Shown one piece after another: positions 1-9,133 of a DNA stretch of 34,800 bases. The DNA is from a candidate division NC10 bacterium RIFCSPLOWO2_12_FULL_66_18. GTDB taxonomy: Bacteria > Methylomirabilota > Methylomirabilia > Methylomirabilales > 2-02-FULL-66-22. The notes under the pieces were generated by a model, which was not told where the DNA came from, ran no database searches, and was given only the letters and a program-made list of their open reading frames with translations. The DNA lies in the NCBI GenBank assembly GCA_001771285.1, contig METI01000160.1, positions 1 through 34,800 on the forward strand, in the 5' to 3' direction. The position numbers and the translations under genes are program-made. Every line of letters begins with the position of its first letter. Position 1 is the first letter of the stretch.

Positions 1-92
1 TCGGCCACGCATCCGTCCAACCCACGGATGGCCCAGCATCGGCCTGATGCATTTCCACCGGAAGCGATGCGCAAGCATGTGAGGGGAAACGC
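1..92 (+). other. Left edge, possible C-terminus of an upstream gene
   Basis: No complete gene fits here. Frame 1 is open from the window edge to a TGA at 100-102, giving 33 codons that would overlap the next start by 10 bases. Frame 2 is open to a TGA at 80-82. Either could be the tail of an upstream gene, and the sequence does not decide between them. The purine-rich stretch at 81-88 is a good ribosome binding site for the ATG at 93. Confidence 0.3.
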
Positions 93-887
93 ATGGCACT
101 GATCAACCCGGTCGCTCTCCCCCTCAAGTGGCTTCGGTCCATGCTGAAGACCGACGCTCCCCTGTATACCTACCTCCCGACGCATGAAATCGTGAATGAC
201 TATGCAGAGTTCTCCGGGCTTTCGATTGACGAGATTGCTCGATGCATCAATCGCAACACGGATCTGAACAAGCAGAGCTGGCAAACCATCCGTGCAAACG
301 TCTCCTGGCAGGAGGCCGCAAGCCGATTTTATGCCGTGTCTTACACCTATGCCTTCGATCTCTTGAGTATGAACTACTCGAAGAGAGCCATTCTGGACAA
401 GCTCAACGGCTTCAATCCGGAAATCGTCCGCATGATCAAGGACCATCCGGGCAGTGAATTCCTGGAATTCGGCGGCGGACTTGGGGCCTTTTGCGAAATC
501 GTGCTTGGATGGGGGAAGCGGGTGACCTATCTGGACATTCCCGGACACGTGATGGACTTCGCGTCTTGGCGGTTTCGCAAGTACGGGCTCCCGATTGAGA
601 TCATCGTCTCATCGTCCACGGAATTGAAGCTGCACAGGTCATTCGACATCATCCACACGGATGCCGTGTTCGAGCACTTGATCGACCCCCACCAGGTACT
701 CGTGGAACTGCTCGCGCACGTGAACCCAGGGGGAGTGCTCATCCTGCTCATCGATCTGGGCGAGGACCCGGAGCGGCCGATGCACCGCCCCATTGATGTT
801 GTCGGGCTCCATCGCCAGATTCGAGGGGCAGGCTTCTCGAATGCCTTCGGCGAGAATACCTTTGCCTCCGCCTGGATTAAGCCGTGA
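93..887 (+). CDS. Class I SAM-dependent methyltransferase
   Basis: A 264-residue protein with the Rossmann methyltransferase core in its second half. SAM-binding motif I is LEFGGGLGAF at about residues 124-133, followed by an acidic residue at the end of strand 2 (YLDIPG, D148). The motif IV region is FDIIHTDAVFEHL at about 184-196, and PGGVLIL follows at 212-218. The first 110 residues form a helical N-terminal domain. The ATG at 93 has GAGGGGAA five bases upstream. It is the first gene of the visible cluster and lies just before the flippase. A role in methylating a sugar of the repeat unit, or its carrier-linked end, is inferred from context; the acceptor cannot be read from sequence. Confidence 0.85.
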   Translation: MALINPVALPLKWLRSMLKTDAPLYTYLPTHEIVNDYAEFSGLSIDEIARCINRNTDLNKQSWQTIRANVSWQEAASRFYAVSYTYAFDLLSMNYSKRAILDKLNGFNPEIVRMIKDHPGSEFLEFGGGLGAFCEIVLGWGKRVTYLDIPGHVMDFASWRFRKYGLPIEIIVSSSTELKLHRSFDIIHTDAVFEHLIDPHQVLVELLAHVNPGGVLILLIDLGEDPERPMHRPIDVVGLHRQIRGAGFSNAFGENTFASAWIKP

Positions 888-927
888 GGTGGACGCGTGT
901 GTGGATTGCCCCCAGGGCGAGCATCGG

Positions 928-2412
928 ATGAACTCGGATGCTCCGGATGGGAAGCGCGGGGTTTCGCAGGAAGTTGCGCGAGGGGCAGCTTGGCTGATTG
1001 TCGGGAACCTGATAACCAAGACAGTCGGGTTTCTGGCTGGGGTCGTTGCCGCCCGTGGGCTGCTCCCCGTGGACTTCGGCGTCGTGGCCATCGGCCGGAC
1101 CTTCGCCGTGCTGATTCAGCTCCTGGGAAACCTCGGCGTGGGAGCCTTCCTGATCCACCAGCGGGGGGAGGTCGAGGAGTACTGCGTGGCTGCGTTCTGG
1201 ATGAACCTGGCGGCGGGGGTCGGCCTGTGCGGGCTGCAGATCCTGGCGGCGCCCCTGGTCGCTACCTACTATGGCGATCCCGTGATCACGCGGATCATGT
1301 GGGTGATCGCCCTGGGATATCTGGTGACTCCGCTCGGCTCGATCCACAGCATCCTACTCCAGCGGGAAATGCGGTTCCGGGCCATGACGCTCCGGGACCT
1401 CGGGCTGAGCGGGTTGGCGTCGGCCCTCACCATCGCCGCGGTGCTGGGCGGACTCGGCCTCTGGAGCCTGGTGCTCCCCGAACTTGTCGTCGGGGCCGCC
1501 GGGGTGGTGCTCAACTGGTGGCTGCATCCCTGGCGCCCGCGCCTGCGGCTGTCGGCCGGGCACTGGCCGCGGATCTTCCGGTACGGGCGGTACCTGCTAG
1601 GGGACGGCCTGTTGGCTTTCCTGAACAACAACGCCGATTACATGATCATTGGCAAGATCCTGGGACCCACCGGCCTTGGCTTGTATTCCTTCGCCTACCA
1701 ACGCAGCATGATCGTTCCAGACTACCTGGCGGCGCCGGTGACCTCCGCCGCCTTTCCGGCCTTGGCCAAGGTCCAGCACCAGCGCGACGCGCTGGCGCAC
1801 GTCTACTACCGGCTGGCGAAGGCCACCGCCCTCCTCGTGGTCCCGGCCGTGGTCCTGCAGGGCATCCTGGCGCAGGAGTTCGTGGTGACGCTGTATGGGG
1901 CCAAGTGGTCCGCGGCGGTCCTGGCCATGCAGCTCCTCCTCCCGTATGCCCTGACCAGGGGGCTCTGCGTCCACCTCGGGACGCTCCTCAACGCGGTTGG
2001 TCGGCCGGATGTGGGGTTCAAGTATTCCGTGGCGGCGTTGCCTTTTCTGGTGAGTGCCGTGTTCATCGGGGCGCATTTCGGGGTGAACGGAGCGGCCATG
2101 GCCACGGGCATCGTCTTTGGCCTCACCGGACCCATCCTCACGGCTATCGTCTTCCGGACGATGGGCTGGTCCTTCTGGGGCTTCGTGGAGTCGAGCCGGT
2201 CGGCCCTGGTCGTGGCGGCCGGGATGGGTGTGGGGGTGTGGGGAATCCGGGCCCTGGTGCCGGAGTTTGCGTGGCGAACCAGCGGAGGAGACCTGGCCTT
2301 GTTCGGCCTCCTCGGCCTCCTGCTGTTCGCGAGCCTGCTATTCCTCTGGGATCGCGACGCCTACTCCGAACTGATGGGATTGCTCAGGAAAGCGGTAGCG
2401 CGATCGGCGTGA
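928..2412 (+). CDS. Wzx-type polysaccharide flippase
   Basis: A 494-residue integral membrane protein of the polysaccharide transporter/Wzx group in the MOP superfamily, with about 12-14 hydrophobic segments along its whole length. The N-terminus (AWLIVGNLITKTVGFLAGVV, then RGLLPVDFG) is the typical first-helix and loop signature. Its expected role is moving undecaprenyl-diphosphate-linked repeat units across the inner membrane. The frame is open back to 793, inside the methyltransferase gene, but the ATG at 928 puts the first helix close to the N-terminus. A GTG at 889, directly after the preceding stop, is an alternative. It ends 60 bases before the first GT2 gene. Family assignment is strong; the transported glycan is unknown. 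Confidence 0.9.
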   Translation: MNSDAPDGKRGVSQEVARGAAWLIVGNLITKTVGFLAGVVAARGLLPVDFGVVAIGRTFAVLIQLLGNLGVGAFLIHQRGEVEEYCVAAFWMNLAAGVGLCGLQILAAPLVATYYGDPVITRIMWVIALGYLVTPLGSIHSILLQREMRFRAMTLRDLGLSGLASALTIAAVLGGLGLWSLVLPELVVGAAGVVLNWWLHPWRPRLRLSAGHWPRIFRYGRYLLGDGLLAFLNNNADYMIIGKILGPTGLGLYSFAYQRSMIVPDYLAAPVTSAAFPALAKVQHQRDALAHVYYRLAKATALLVVPAVVLQGILAQEFVVTLYGAKWSAAVLAMQLLLPYALTRGLCVHLGTLLNAVGRPDVGFKYSVAALPFLVSAVFIGAHFGVNGAAMATGIVFGLTGPILTAIVFRTMGWSFWGFVESSRSALVVAAGMGVGVWGIRALVPEFAWRTSGGDLALFGLLGLLLFASLLFLWDRDAYSELMGLLRKAVARSA

Positions 2413-2472
2413 AGAGGAGGGCGGGCCGCGCGGCCCTGCCCCGTTGAATTCACGGGAGTCAGGTCAACCGAC

Positions 2473-3441
2473 ATGCGGATCAGCGTGGTGGTTCCAGCGT
2501 ACAATGGCGCAGAGACCATCGAGGATTGTCTCCGGGCCGTTTTCGCAGCCCATTATCCAGCCGGGAGCCGGGAGGTCATTGTTGTCGACGACGGTTCCAC
2601 GGACGCGACGCCGACCATCCTGGAGCGGTTGCGCCCAGAGGGCCTGCCCGTGACCGTCATCCGCCAGGAGAACCGCGGGGCCGCCGGCGCCCGCGACCGC
2701 GGCATCAAGGCAGCCAGCGGGGAGGCGGTGTTCATCATCTCGCAGGATACCTTCGCCGAACCTGACTGGTTTGCTACCGTAGTCCGGGAGTTTGTTGCCG
2801 ACCCCGCACTCGGCATTGTCCAGGGCCGGATTGAGCTGACGGAGCCGATCCGGTTCCCCTTCTATCATGCGGTGGAACTCAAGCAGTTCGTTTGGAATTT
2901 CCCCACGGCAGCCATCGCATTCCGTGCAGTGGCCCTGGACAAGGCTGGACGGTTTTTCGACGATCAGCTCTCGGAATGTGGTGACGACACGGACATCGCC
3001 TGGCGCATCATCGGCCAGGGATACGGGTTCAGGTGGATTGATCGCCTGACCGCCCGGCACGGGGTGTATCCCAAGTCCTTTTGGTACCCGATTCGTCGGA
3101 CCTTTCCGCGGACAGAGCGGTTACCCCTTCTGGTCAAGCGGCACCCCCGGATCCGCCAGTATCTGCGGGGCGGCTTCCTCTGGTCCACGCCCCGGAAGCT
3201 GGCGGAAATCCTCCTGTTGCTTTTGAGCCCAGCGGTCCTTCTGATCTCACCCTGGTCCGGCATCGGCGTGGCAGTCCTGGCGATTGCATTGGCGATGCAC
3301 CGACACCGGGGGACGGCCAGCCCATATCTCTCGTGGTTCCAGCGGTATGTTCTGGTTCCGGTAAACACCTTTATGTGTGAGGTCCTCGGGTTCCTCGCGA
3401 TGGCCTACGGCAGTGTGCGTTATCGGAGCCCGCTCCTTTGA
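2473..3441 (+). CDS. GT2 family glycosyltransferase
   Basis: A 322-residue inverting GT-A enzyme. The nucleotide-sugar site is shown by SVVVPAYNGAETI at 4-16, VVDDGSTD at 37-44 and a QD pair at 91-92 in the DxD position. CGDDTDIAWR at about 169-178 fits the ED catalytic-base motif. The C-terminal third has hydrophobic segments at about 243-276 and near the end, so the catalytic domain should be anchored on the cytoplasmic face of the inner membrane. It would add one sugar to the lipid-linked repeat unit; donor and linkage cannot be inferred. It lies between the flippase and a GT4 gene. No strong Shine-Dalgarno is visible before the ATG. Confidence 0.9.
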   Translation: MRISVVVPAYNGAETIEDCLRAVFAAHYPAGSREVIVVDDGSTDATPTILERLRPEGLPVTVIRQENRGAAGARDRGIKAASGEAVFIISQDTFAEPDWFATVVREFVADPALGIVQGRIELTEPIRFPFYHAVELKQFVWNFPTAAIAFRAVALDKAGRFFDDQLSECGDDTDIAWRIIGQGYGFRWIDRLTARHGVYPKSFWYPIRRTFPRTERLPLLVKRHPRIRQYLRGGFLWSTPRKLAEILLLLLSPAVLLISPWSGIGVAVLAIALAMHRHRGTASPYLSWFQRYVLVPVNTFMCEVLGFLAMAYGSVRYRSPLL

Positions 3442-3524
3442 CTCCCAGAGAGCAGGAAATCCCCGATCGCCTTTCGAACGAAACACGGCTCGGAAGGATC
3501 AGAGCTTGTGCCGGGTGATGTGGC

Positions 3525-4757
3525 ATGACCACCTGCCGGCCGCGGCGCCGAGCCCTCCGCGTGTGCCTGGCCACCTTTGCGCCGGGCCACGGAGGACTAC
3601 AGACAGTGACCGCCAATCTCTGCCGATACCTTACCGGCAGGGGGTACGAGGTTACGCCCCTTTACCTCGGGCCGCCGGTCCCCACCAGGCGGATCGCGAG
3701 ATACTTGCTCTTCGGTTCCCCTCGATGGGAGGAGGCCTGGGGGCGGCCGGCCCTGGCGGTGGATCATCTCGCTCACCTGGAGCTGCTTCGATACCTGATC
3801 CCCGCCCTCAAGGTGCGGGGTTCCCTCCGGGGCTTCGACGTGTACCACGTAATCCGGGGGGCGAATCTGGCGGAGGCCCTGTTCGCCGTGAACGGTCATC
3901 GCTTCGTTGACTGGGTGGCCACAACGGTTGCGGACGAGCGTCGCAGCCAATCGGGCGCAACCTCGCCTGGGTCGGCCGGACGGCGCATGCTGGCCTCGGT
4001 GAATGGCTGCCTGGAGCCGCTCCTGCAACGCCAGGAACGTTGGGTATTGCGAAGGGCGGCCATCGTGGACGGAATCAGTGGCTATGTCCGGCGACAGCTC
4101 GTGGAGGTTACCGGCCTCCCCCCTCTGCGGGTGGGAGTCCTTCACCTTCCCGTGGACACGAGGGTCTTCGCGCCTGGGAACCGGGATGGCCGCCGGCAAA
4201 CTCGCTACGTGCTGGCGGTTGGGCGGCTGGATGACCCGCGCAAGAATCTTCCTCTCCTGATCGAGGCCTTCGCCAGGATTTCGCCGCGCAACCCGGAGGT
4301 GGAATTGCGTTTGGTCGGCCCTCTGGAGGATCGGACCTGGCTGGATGCCCGCGACCGGACTCTCGGCATTGCCCATCAGGTTCGCTATCTCGGGGAGCTG
4401 TCCCTCCCCGAGCTGGTGCGGCAATATCAGGACGCAGAGGCGGTCGTTCTCTCCTCTCGACAGGAAGGGTTTGGGATGGCCCTTGTCGAGGCCATGGCCT
4501 GCGGGACGCCGGTGGTCTCCACCCGCTGTGGTGGGCCTGAGGAGATCGTCCGGGACGGCATCACGGGCTTTCTCACCCCCGTTGGGGATGCCGGTGCCTT
4601 GGCGGAGGCAGCCGAGCGGATCCTCTCCGATCGGGCGCTGCGGGCCAGCATGGGACGGGCTGCGCGGGAGGACGTCTGTAATCGCTTCGCAATGGAGGTG
4701 ATCGGCGCCCAGGTCCTGCGCCGCTACCACGAGGCGTACCCAGAATTGCCCGAGTGA
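3525..4757 (+). CDS. GT4 family glycosyltransferase
   Basis: A 410-residue retaining GT-B enzyme. The N-terminal acceptor domain opens with CLATFAPGHGGLQTV and its glycine-rich loop. The C-terminal donor domain has VGRLDDPRKNLPLL and the E-x7-E motif (E314 and E322 in QEGFGMALVEAMACG), followed by GTPVVSTRCGGPEEIV. Length and motif order are normal for the family. It would transfer a nucleotide-sugar-derived residue in the cytoplasm. An 83-base gap precedes it, and the ribosome binding site is weak. The 112 bases after it (4758-4869) hold no gene I can support, only a possible GGAGGA site for the next start. Confidence 0.9.
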   Translation: MTTCRPRRRALRVCLATFAPGHGGLQTVTANLCRYLTGRGYEVTPLYLGPPVPTRRIARYLLFGSPRWEEAWGRPALAVDHLAHLELLRYLIPALKVRGSLRGFDVYHVIRGANLAEALFAVNGHRFVDWVATTVADERRSQSGATSPGSAGRRMLASVNGCLEPLLQRQERWVLRRAAIVDGISGYVRRQLVEVTGLPPLRVGVLHLPVDTRVFAPGNRDGRRQTRYVLAVGRLDDPRKNLPLLIEAFARISPRNPEVELRLVGPLEDRTWLDARDRTLGIAHQVRYLGELSLPELVRQYQDAEAVVLSSRQEGFGMALVEAMACGTPVVSTRCGGPEEIVRDGITGFLTPVGDAGALAEAAERILSDRALRASMGRAAREDVCNRFAMEVIGAQVLRRYHEAYPELPE

Positions 4758-4869
4758 TTGGCAAGGCGGATGCAGCGAGGAGGGTCGGGCGGGAGGATGA
4801 CTCCTTCACCGACTCAGCAGAGACGGCTTCCGTGTCCGTGATCCTGACGACGGCGGAGGATCCTGCTCG

Positions 4870-5856
4870 ATGAGCGAGACGCCACTGGTCAGCATCGTCA
4901 TCCCGAGCTATAACGAGGAACGCGACATCCTGGCCTGCGTCGAGGCGGCCCTGGGGATCGTCTATCCGAACAAAGAGATCATCGTGGCGGACTCCTCGGA
5001 CGACCGAACCCCGACGCTCCTCCATCCGCTGGCCGAGGGAGGCTCCATCCGTCTGATCCACGAGGATCGGCGACTGAGCGTGTCCGGGGCGAGGAATCGA
5101 GGCATCCGCGCGGCGAAGGGAGACATCCTCGTGCTCCTCAATGCCGACGTGGTGCCCTCGCCGGACTTCCTCCAGCGGATCCTGCCGCACTACCGAAACG
5201 GCGCGGACTTCGTCATCTGTGAGTCGGAGGTCGCGAATCAGGGGAAAATCGTCCCGGACTTTCTGCACGCGGTCCATGTCACGGAACTGGGCCGGGAGGA
5301 CGATCTTGTCTGGTCAGAGGGCTGGTCGTGCCGGGGGGCCGTCTTCGAACGCGCCGGGCTGTTCGACGAGCGATTCCCCGGGGCGTCGGGCGAGGACGAG
5401 GCCTTCGGTCGGAACCTTCTCCGCCTGGGATTCCGGCGCGTGGTGGACCACAGTATCCCGGTACGGCACATCACCCCCGAGGATCTCAGGGGCCTCCTCC
5501 ACCAGATGGTCGGCCGGGGGCGTGGGGAATATTATTTCACGGTTCTCTTCCGACGCCTGAACCCGGCGCCGGCCGTGCGACGGATCCTGGGGCGCTGGGT
5601 GATCCTCGCGGGCTTGATCGCAGCCCTTCCCCTCTTTCCATTGGGCACGGCGCTGGGTGCGGCAGGAATCCTTCTGGTGGGGATCCGGGCGCTTCGCTCC
5701 GGGCTGCGCCTGGCCCGCAGCCACGGTGGCCTCGTCCGGGTCCTCCCCTTTGCGGGATTGAATTTCCTCCGCTTTCGCGCGCTGGAGTACGGGTTCGTGT
5801 TCGCGCACTGGCGGGCGCCACAGCACCTTGATGGCTGGCGACAGGAGCGTCAATGA
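4870..5856 (+). CDS. GT2 family glycosyltransferase with C-terminal membrane segments
   Basis: A 328-residue GT-A enzyme. SIVIPSYNEERDI near residue 8, VADSSDDRTP near 38 and LNADVVPSPDF near 93 (the NAD triplet standing for DxD) mark the GT2 fold. SGEDEAFGRNLLRLGFR is the usual acceptor-side segment. Two hydrophobic stretches after about residue 235 suggest a membrane anchor. The ATG at 4870 has GGAGGA upstream at a normal distance. The gene ends in a 4-base ATGA overlap with the following epimerase, so the two are translationally coupled. The sugar transferred is unknown. Confidence 0.9.
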   Translation: MSETPLVSIVIPSYNEERDILACVEAALGIVYPNKEIIVADSSDDRTPTLLHPLAEGGSIRLIHEDRRLSVSGARNRGIRAAKGDILVLLNADVVPSPDFLQRILPHYRNGADFVICESEVANQGKIVPDFLHAVHVTELGREDDLVWSEGWSCRGAVFERAGLFDERFPGASGEDEAFGRNLLRLGFRRVVDHSIPVRHITPEDLRGLLHQMVGRGRGEYYFTVLFRRLNPAPAVRRILGRWVILAGLIAALPLFPLGTALGAAGILLVGIRALRSGLRLARSHGGLVRVLPFAGLNFLRFRALEYGFVFAHWRAPQHLDGWRQERQ

Positions 5857-6899
5857 GCCAACGTGTTCTGGTCACCGGGGGAGCAGGTTTCATTGGGAGC
5901 AACCTGGCCAGTGCCCTCGCCGGACACGGGGACCGAGTGGTCGTCTTCGATAACCTGAGCCGCCGCGGGACCGAGCGGAACCTCGAATGGCTGCGACGGA
6001 GCTTCCCGACCCACGTGGAATTCGTCCGGGGAGACGTGCGGGACGCCCGGGCGGTCGAGGCGGCCGCGCAGGGCGTCGAGGGAATCTTTCACCTGGCCGG
6101 CCAGGTGGCCGTCACGACCTCCGTGGCCAATCCCCGCGAGGACTTCGAGGTGAACGCCCTGGGCACCTTGAACGTGTTGGAGGCGGCGCGGAAAGCCCCG
6201 GGGCGGGTTCCGGTCCTCTTCACCTCGACCAACAAGGTGTACGGGGGCCTGGAGGGCTTGCAGATCGTGGAGCGCGATCGGTACTATGCGCTGGCCGACG
6301 GGAGCCCGGGAGTGGATGAGGCCTGGTTGCTGGACTTCCATTCTCCCTATGGCTGCTCGAAGGGATGCGCGGACCAATACGTCCGGGACTTCTACCGGAT
6401 CTACCACCTGCCCACGGTGGTCTTCCGGATGTCCTGCATCTACGGCCCCAGGCAGTTTGGCACTGAGGATCAAGGCTGGGTTGCCCACTTCATGATCTCC
6501 ACGGCGCTGGATTCCGGCCTCACGATCTACGGCGACGGGAAGCAATCGCGGGACATTCTGCACGTGGAGGACCTGGTCCGGGCCATGCTTACAGCAATGG
6601 ACCGGATCGACCAGACGGCCGGTCGGATCTACAACATCGGGGGAGGGCCCGAGAACCGCCTGTCCCTCTTGGAGCTCCTGACGGATCTTGATGCCCGGAT
6701 CGGCCGGCCTCTTCATCCAACGTTCTCCGACTGGCGACTCGGGGACCAACGCGTGTACGTGAGCGACATCCGCCGCGCCCGGGCGGAGTTCGGGTGGGCC
6801 CCCCGGCTCGGGGTCCGGGAGGGGTTGAACCACCTGTGGAAGTGGATCGTGGACCACGCTGACGAGATTCGGACGGCGCGAGGGGGGACAGAGGGCTGA
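5853..6899 (+). CDS. CDP-paratose 2-epimerase-like SDR
   Basis: A 348-residue extended short-chain dehydrogenase/reductase. The NAD site is TGGAGFIGSN at 8-17, the catalytic Ser/Thr region is FTSTNKVYGG at 123-132, and the YxxxK pair is Y166/K170 in PYGCSKGCADQY. The segment GPRQFGTEDQGWV at 198-210 is a hallmark of the RfbE/Tyv group, which converts CDP-paratose to CDP-tyvelose by C2 epimerisation. The gene overlaps the preceding GT2 by four bases and has AGGAGC upstream. The cytidylyltransferase and dehydratase that would feed such a pathway are 24 kb downstream, and no 3-dehydrase is seen here. The exact substrate may therefore differ from CDP-paratose. Confidence 0.85.
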   Translation: MSQRVLVTGGAGFIGSNLASALAGHGDRVVVFDNLSRRGTERNLEWLRRSFPTHVEFVRGDVRDARAVEAAAQGVEGIFHLAGQVAVTTSVANPREDFEVNALGTLNVLEAARKAPGRVPVLFTSTNKVYGGLEGLQIVERDRYYALADGSPGVDEAWLLDFHSPYGCSKGCADQYVRDFYRIYHLPTVVFRMSCIYGPRQFGTEDQGWVAHFMISTALDSGLTIYGDGKQSRDILHVEDLVRAMLTAMDRIDQTAGRIYNIGGGPENRLSLLELLTDLDARIGRPLHPTFSDWRLGDQRVYVSDIRRARAEFGWAPRLGVREGLNHLWKWIVDHADEIRTARGGTEG

Positions 6900-6987
6900 G
6901 GCCGGGCAGACCGAATCCGCCAGCCTCCGAGGTCCGAGACGGGCCGCAGTGGACAGCCATGCGAGGGGCGAGTAGGAGGCCGGGTCC

Positions 6988-8217
6988 GTGAAGTTGCTCC
7001 AGATCAATCACCTCTACGCCGAGGTTGGAGGGGCGGAGCGATACTTCAGCGAGGTTTCCCCGTTGCTGGAGGCTCACGGGGTTCGAATCAGTGTTCTCTA
7101 TGGGTTCCCGCTGGAGGGAGGGATCCACGTTCCGGGTCGCGAGGAGATCGCCTTGCCGGCCCTCTTCGACCTGGCCACCCCGGAGCAAGAGAGGCGACGC
7201 ATGCTCGGGGAACAGCTCCGTCGGATTGCCCCGGATGTGATTCAAATCCATCGTGTGGAGGATCCGGTCCTGATTCGCGCATGCGTCGCAAGCCGGCCCA
7301 CCATCCAGTTCCTCCACGGGCCCAGCCCGGTCCTGTGTCCAGGCGACGGCAGATTTGCCAAGTGGACAGGCGAGGCGTGCCAGAGGCGGGTTGGGCCGTT
7401 CTGTTTGATTGCGCCGTATCTGCAGTTCTGCGGGACCCGGCGTCCGTGGGGAATCTTGACAAACTACTGGCTCACCCGGGAACTCCTGGAGGTTAGCCGG
7501 TCGGTGGCGCGGATCGTGGTGGCCAGCGGGTACATGCGGGAGCTGCTTGTGGAGCACGGGATCCCCGGATCGCGGATCCTGGTCAATCCCCACCCCTTTG
7601 TAGGAAACGCTCCGCGAGGGGAGAGGGTCGCGGAGCGGCCGGGTTCCATCCTCTACGTCGGACGCATGTCCCCGCAAAAGGGCGTGGAGTATCTCATTCG
7701 GGCCGTGGCGACCCTGGACCAGCGGTGTTGCCTCACCCTGGTAGGGGATGGTCCTTCTCGTCCGCAGCTCGAGAGATTGATCCGGGAGAGGCTGGGGGAT
7801 CGCCACGATGCCGTGTTCACGGGATGGCTCCCCCATGACCAGGTCCGGCAGCTTTATGCGGAGAGTCAGGTCGTGGCATTCCCCTCGGTCTGGCCGGAAC
7901 CGTTCGGCCGGGTGGGCCTGGAGGCAACGGGCCTGGGGAAGCCGGTTGTCGCCTTCGACGTGGGTGGGGTTCGCGAGTGGCTGGTGAACGCCCATAACGG
8001 ATTCCTGGTCCCCCCCAAGGACATCGTGGCTTTTGCGGGCGCCCTGAACCGCCTGTTGCGTGACGAAACGCTCCGTCGGACCATGGGGCAGAACGGGGTC
8101 GAGCTGGCCCGGACACGCTTCGACCCCAAGCGCCACGTGGAGGCCATGCTATGCCTGTACGACGAGCTTCTCAGGCCGGCCCCGGGACGGGCCGGTGTGG
8201 GAGCGGGGGGCTGCTGA
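6988..8217 (+). CDS. GT4 family glycosyltransferase
   Basis: A 409-residue GT-B enzyme. INHLYAEVGGAERYF at the N-terminus is the classical GT4 glycine loop. VGRMSPQKGVEYLIRA marks the start of the donor domain, and the E-x7-E pair is E304/E312 in EPFGRVGLEATGLG. The middle contains a Cys-rich stretch (about residues 112-152) of the kind seen in some GT4 proteins. The start is a GTG at 6988 with a full AGGAGG at 6974-6979, eight bases upstream. The stop abuts the GTG of the FkbM gene. A repeat-unit assembly enzyme; donor and acceptor unknown. Confidence 0.9.
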   Translation: MKLLQINHLYAEVGGAERYFSEVSPLLEAHGVRISVLYGFPLEGGIHVPGREEIALPALFDLATPEQERRRMLGEQLRRIAPDVIQIHRVEDPVLIRACVASRPTIQFLHGPSPVLCPGDGRFAKWTGEACQRRVGPFCLIAPYLQFCGTRRPWGILTNYWLTRELLEVSRSVARIVVASGYMRELLVEHGIPGSRILVNPHPFVGNAPRGERVAERPGSILYVGRMSPQKGVEYLIRAVATLDQRCCLTLVGDGPSRPQLERLIRERLGDRHDAVFTGWLPHDQVRQLYAESQVVAFPSVWPEPFGRVGLEATGLGKPVVAFDVGGVREWLVNAHNGFLVPPKDIVAFAGALNRLLRDETLRRTMGQNGVELARTRFDPKRHVEAMLCLYDELLRPAPGRAGVGAGGC

Positions 8218-9036
8218 GTGGGATCTCTTTTGCTGAAGCTGTCTCGGCGAATGAAGACAACAAGGCTCATTCGCAGATTACCACTCGTGCGTCACTCGCT
8301 GAAGAGATGCTACGAGATCGGCCTAAGGTCTCTTTACGCTAAACGGGGGATGCCCATCGCAGTCGGGAACGATCTGTTCCGTGTGGCAGTCGAATCTCGC
8401 ACCATGGTGAGCAGTTATGAGGGCGAAGAGGCCGTGTACGACGCCATGGCGCGCCTGGCGGGTGATCGGATGACCGTATTCGATATTGGGGCGAATGAGG
8501 GGCTCTTTGCTCTGTGTGCTGCGAAGCGGGTTGGCTCTGGAGGTCGCGTGGTTTGCTTCGAGCCGGCGCCTGAGGCATTGAGATTACTCCGGCACAATAT
8601 TCGCCTCAATGGTTTTCAAAGCAGGGTGGACGTCGTGGGGAAGCTCGTGGCCGATCGATGCGGATGGGAGAGGTTTTATGTGAATGGGAAGTCCGGCTAC
8701 AACTCTCAATCCAAGGAGGCTGCACCCAGCCATGCGGATCCTATCCAGGTAGAGACGGTCTCGATTGATGCATTCGTGGAGGCCACGGGGCGGCCGCCCG
8801 ATGTCGTAAAGATTGATGTTGAAGGCGCGGAGCTTCGAGTGCTACAGGGGATGGAGGCCGCATTGACGAGAGGCGACGTATTTGTTTTGTGTGAAATTCA
8901 TCCCGCCTGCTTAGGTATTTTTCATGCCTCGGAACGGGACATAGTCGCGTTCATGGAAAGAATCGGCTTTGGAATCTATGACATGCGAATGCACCGCCTC
9001 ACGGCTTTGCAACAGCACGTCATTTTCGCGAAATAG
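8218..9036 (+). CDS. FkbM family methyltransferase
   Basis: A 272-residue SAM-dependent methyltransferase of the FkbM family, whose members O-methylate sugars and polyketides. Motifs seen are DIGANEGLFALC at 89-100, CFEPAPEALRLL at 113-124 and KIDVEGAELRVL at 198-209. The GTG start directly follows the previous TGA. An in-frame ATG at 8251 is an alternative start. Base composition falls through its second half toward the AT-rich gene that follows, so the boundary of a transferred segment may lie inside or just after it. An O-methylated sugar in the polymer is the likely outcome. The acceptor is not known. Confidence 0.88.
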   Translation: MGSLLLKLSRRMKTTRLIRRLPLVRHSLKRCYEIGLRSLYAKRGMPIAVGNDLFRVAVESRTMVSSYEGEEAVYDAMARLAGDRMTVFDIGANEGLFALCAAKRVGSGGRVVCFEPAPEALRLLRHNIRLNGFQSRVDVVGKLVADRCGWERFYVNGKSGYNSQSKEAAPSHADPIQVETVSIDAFVEATGRPPDVVKIDVEGAELRVLQGMEAALTRGDVFVLCEIHPACLGIFHASERDIVAFMERIGFGIYDMRMHRLTALQQHVIFAK

Positions 9037-9133
9037 ATTGCTCCGCTTGATGCGGCAGCCGCACAGCAACTGCTCCAGGCGAATTTTGGAGGACAGCCCA
9101 GATGCAGCTTCTGCTTGAGACAGCGAGTGTGCG

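Noticed and set aside
6589-8136. Minus-strand open frame of 515 codons opposite the epimerase and GT4
   Set aside because: It overlaps two strong genes and has no domain or plausible start context.
9037-9133. Hairpin TGCGGC/GCCGCA near 9053 as a terminator
   Set aside because: The loop is too small, the stem is short and no T-run follows.
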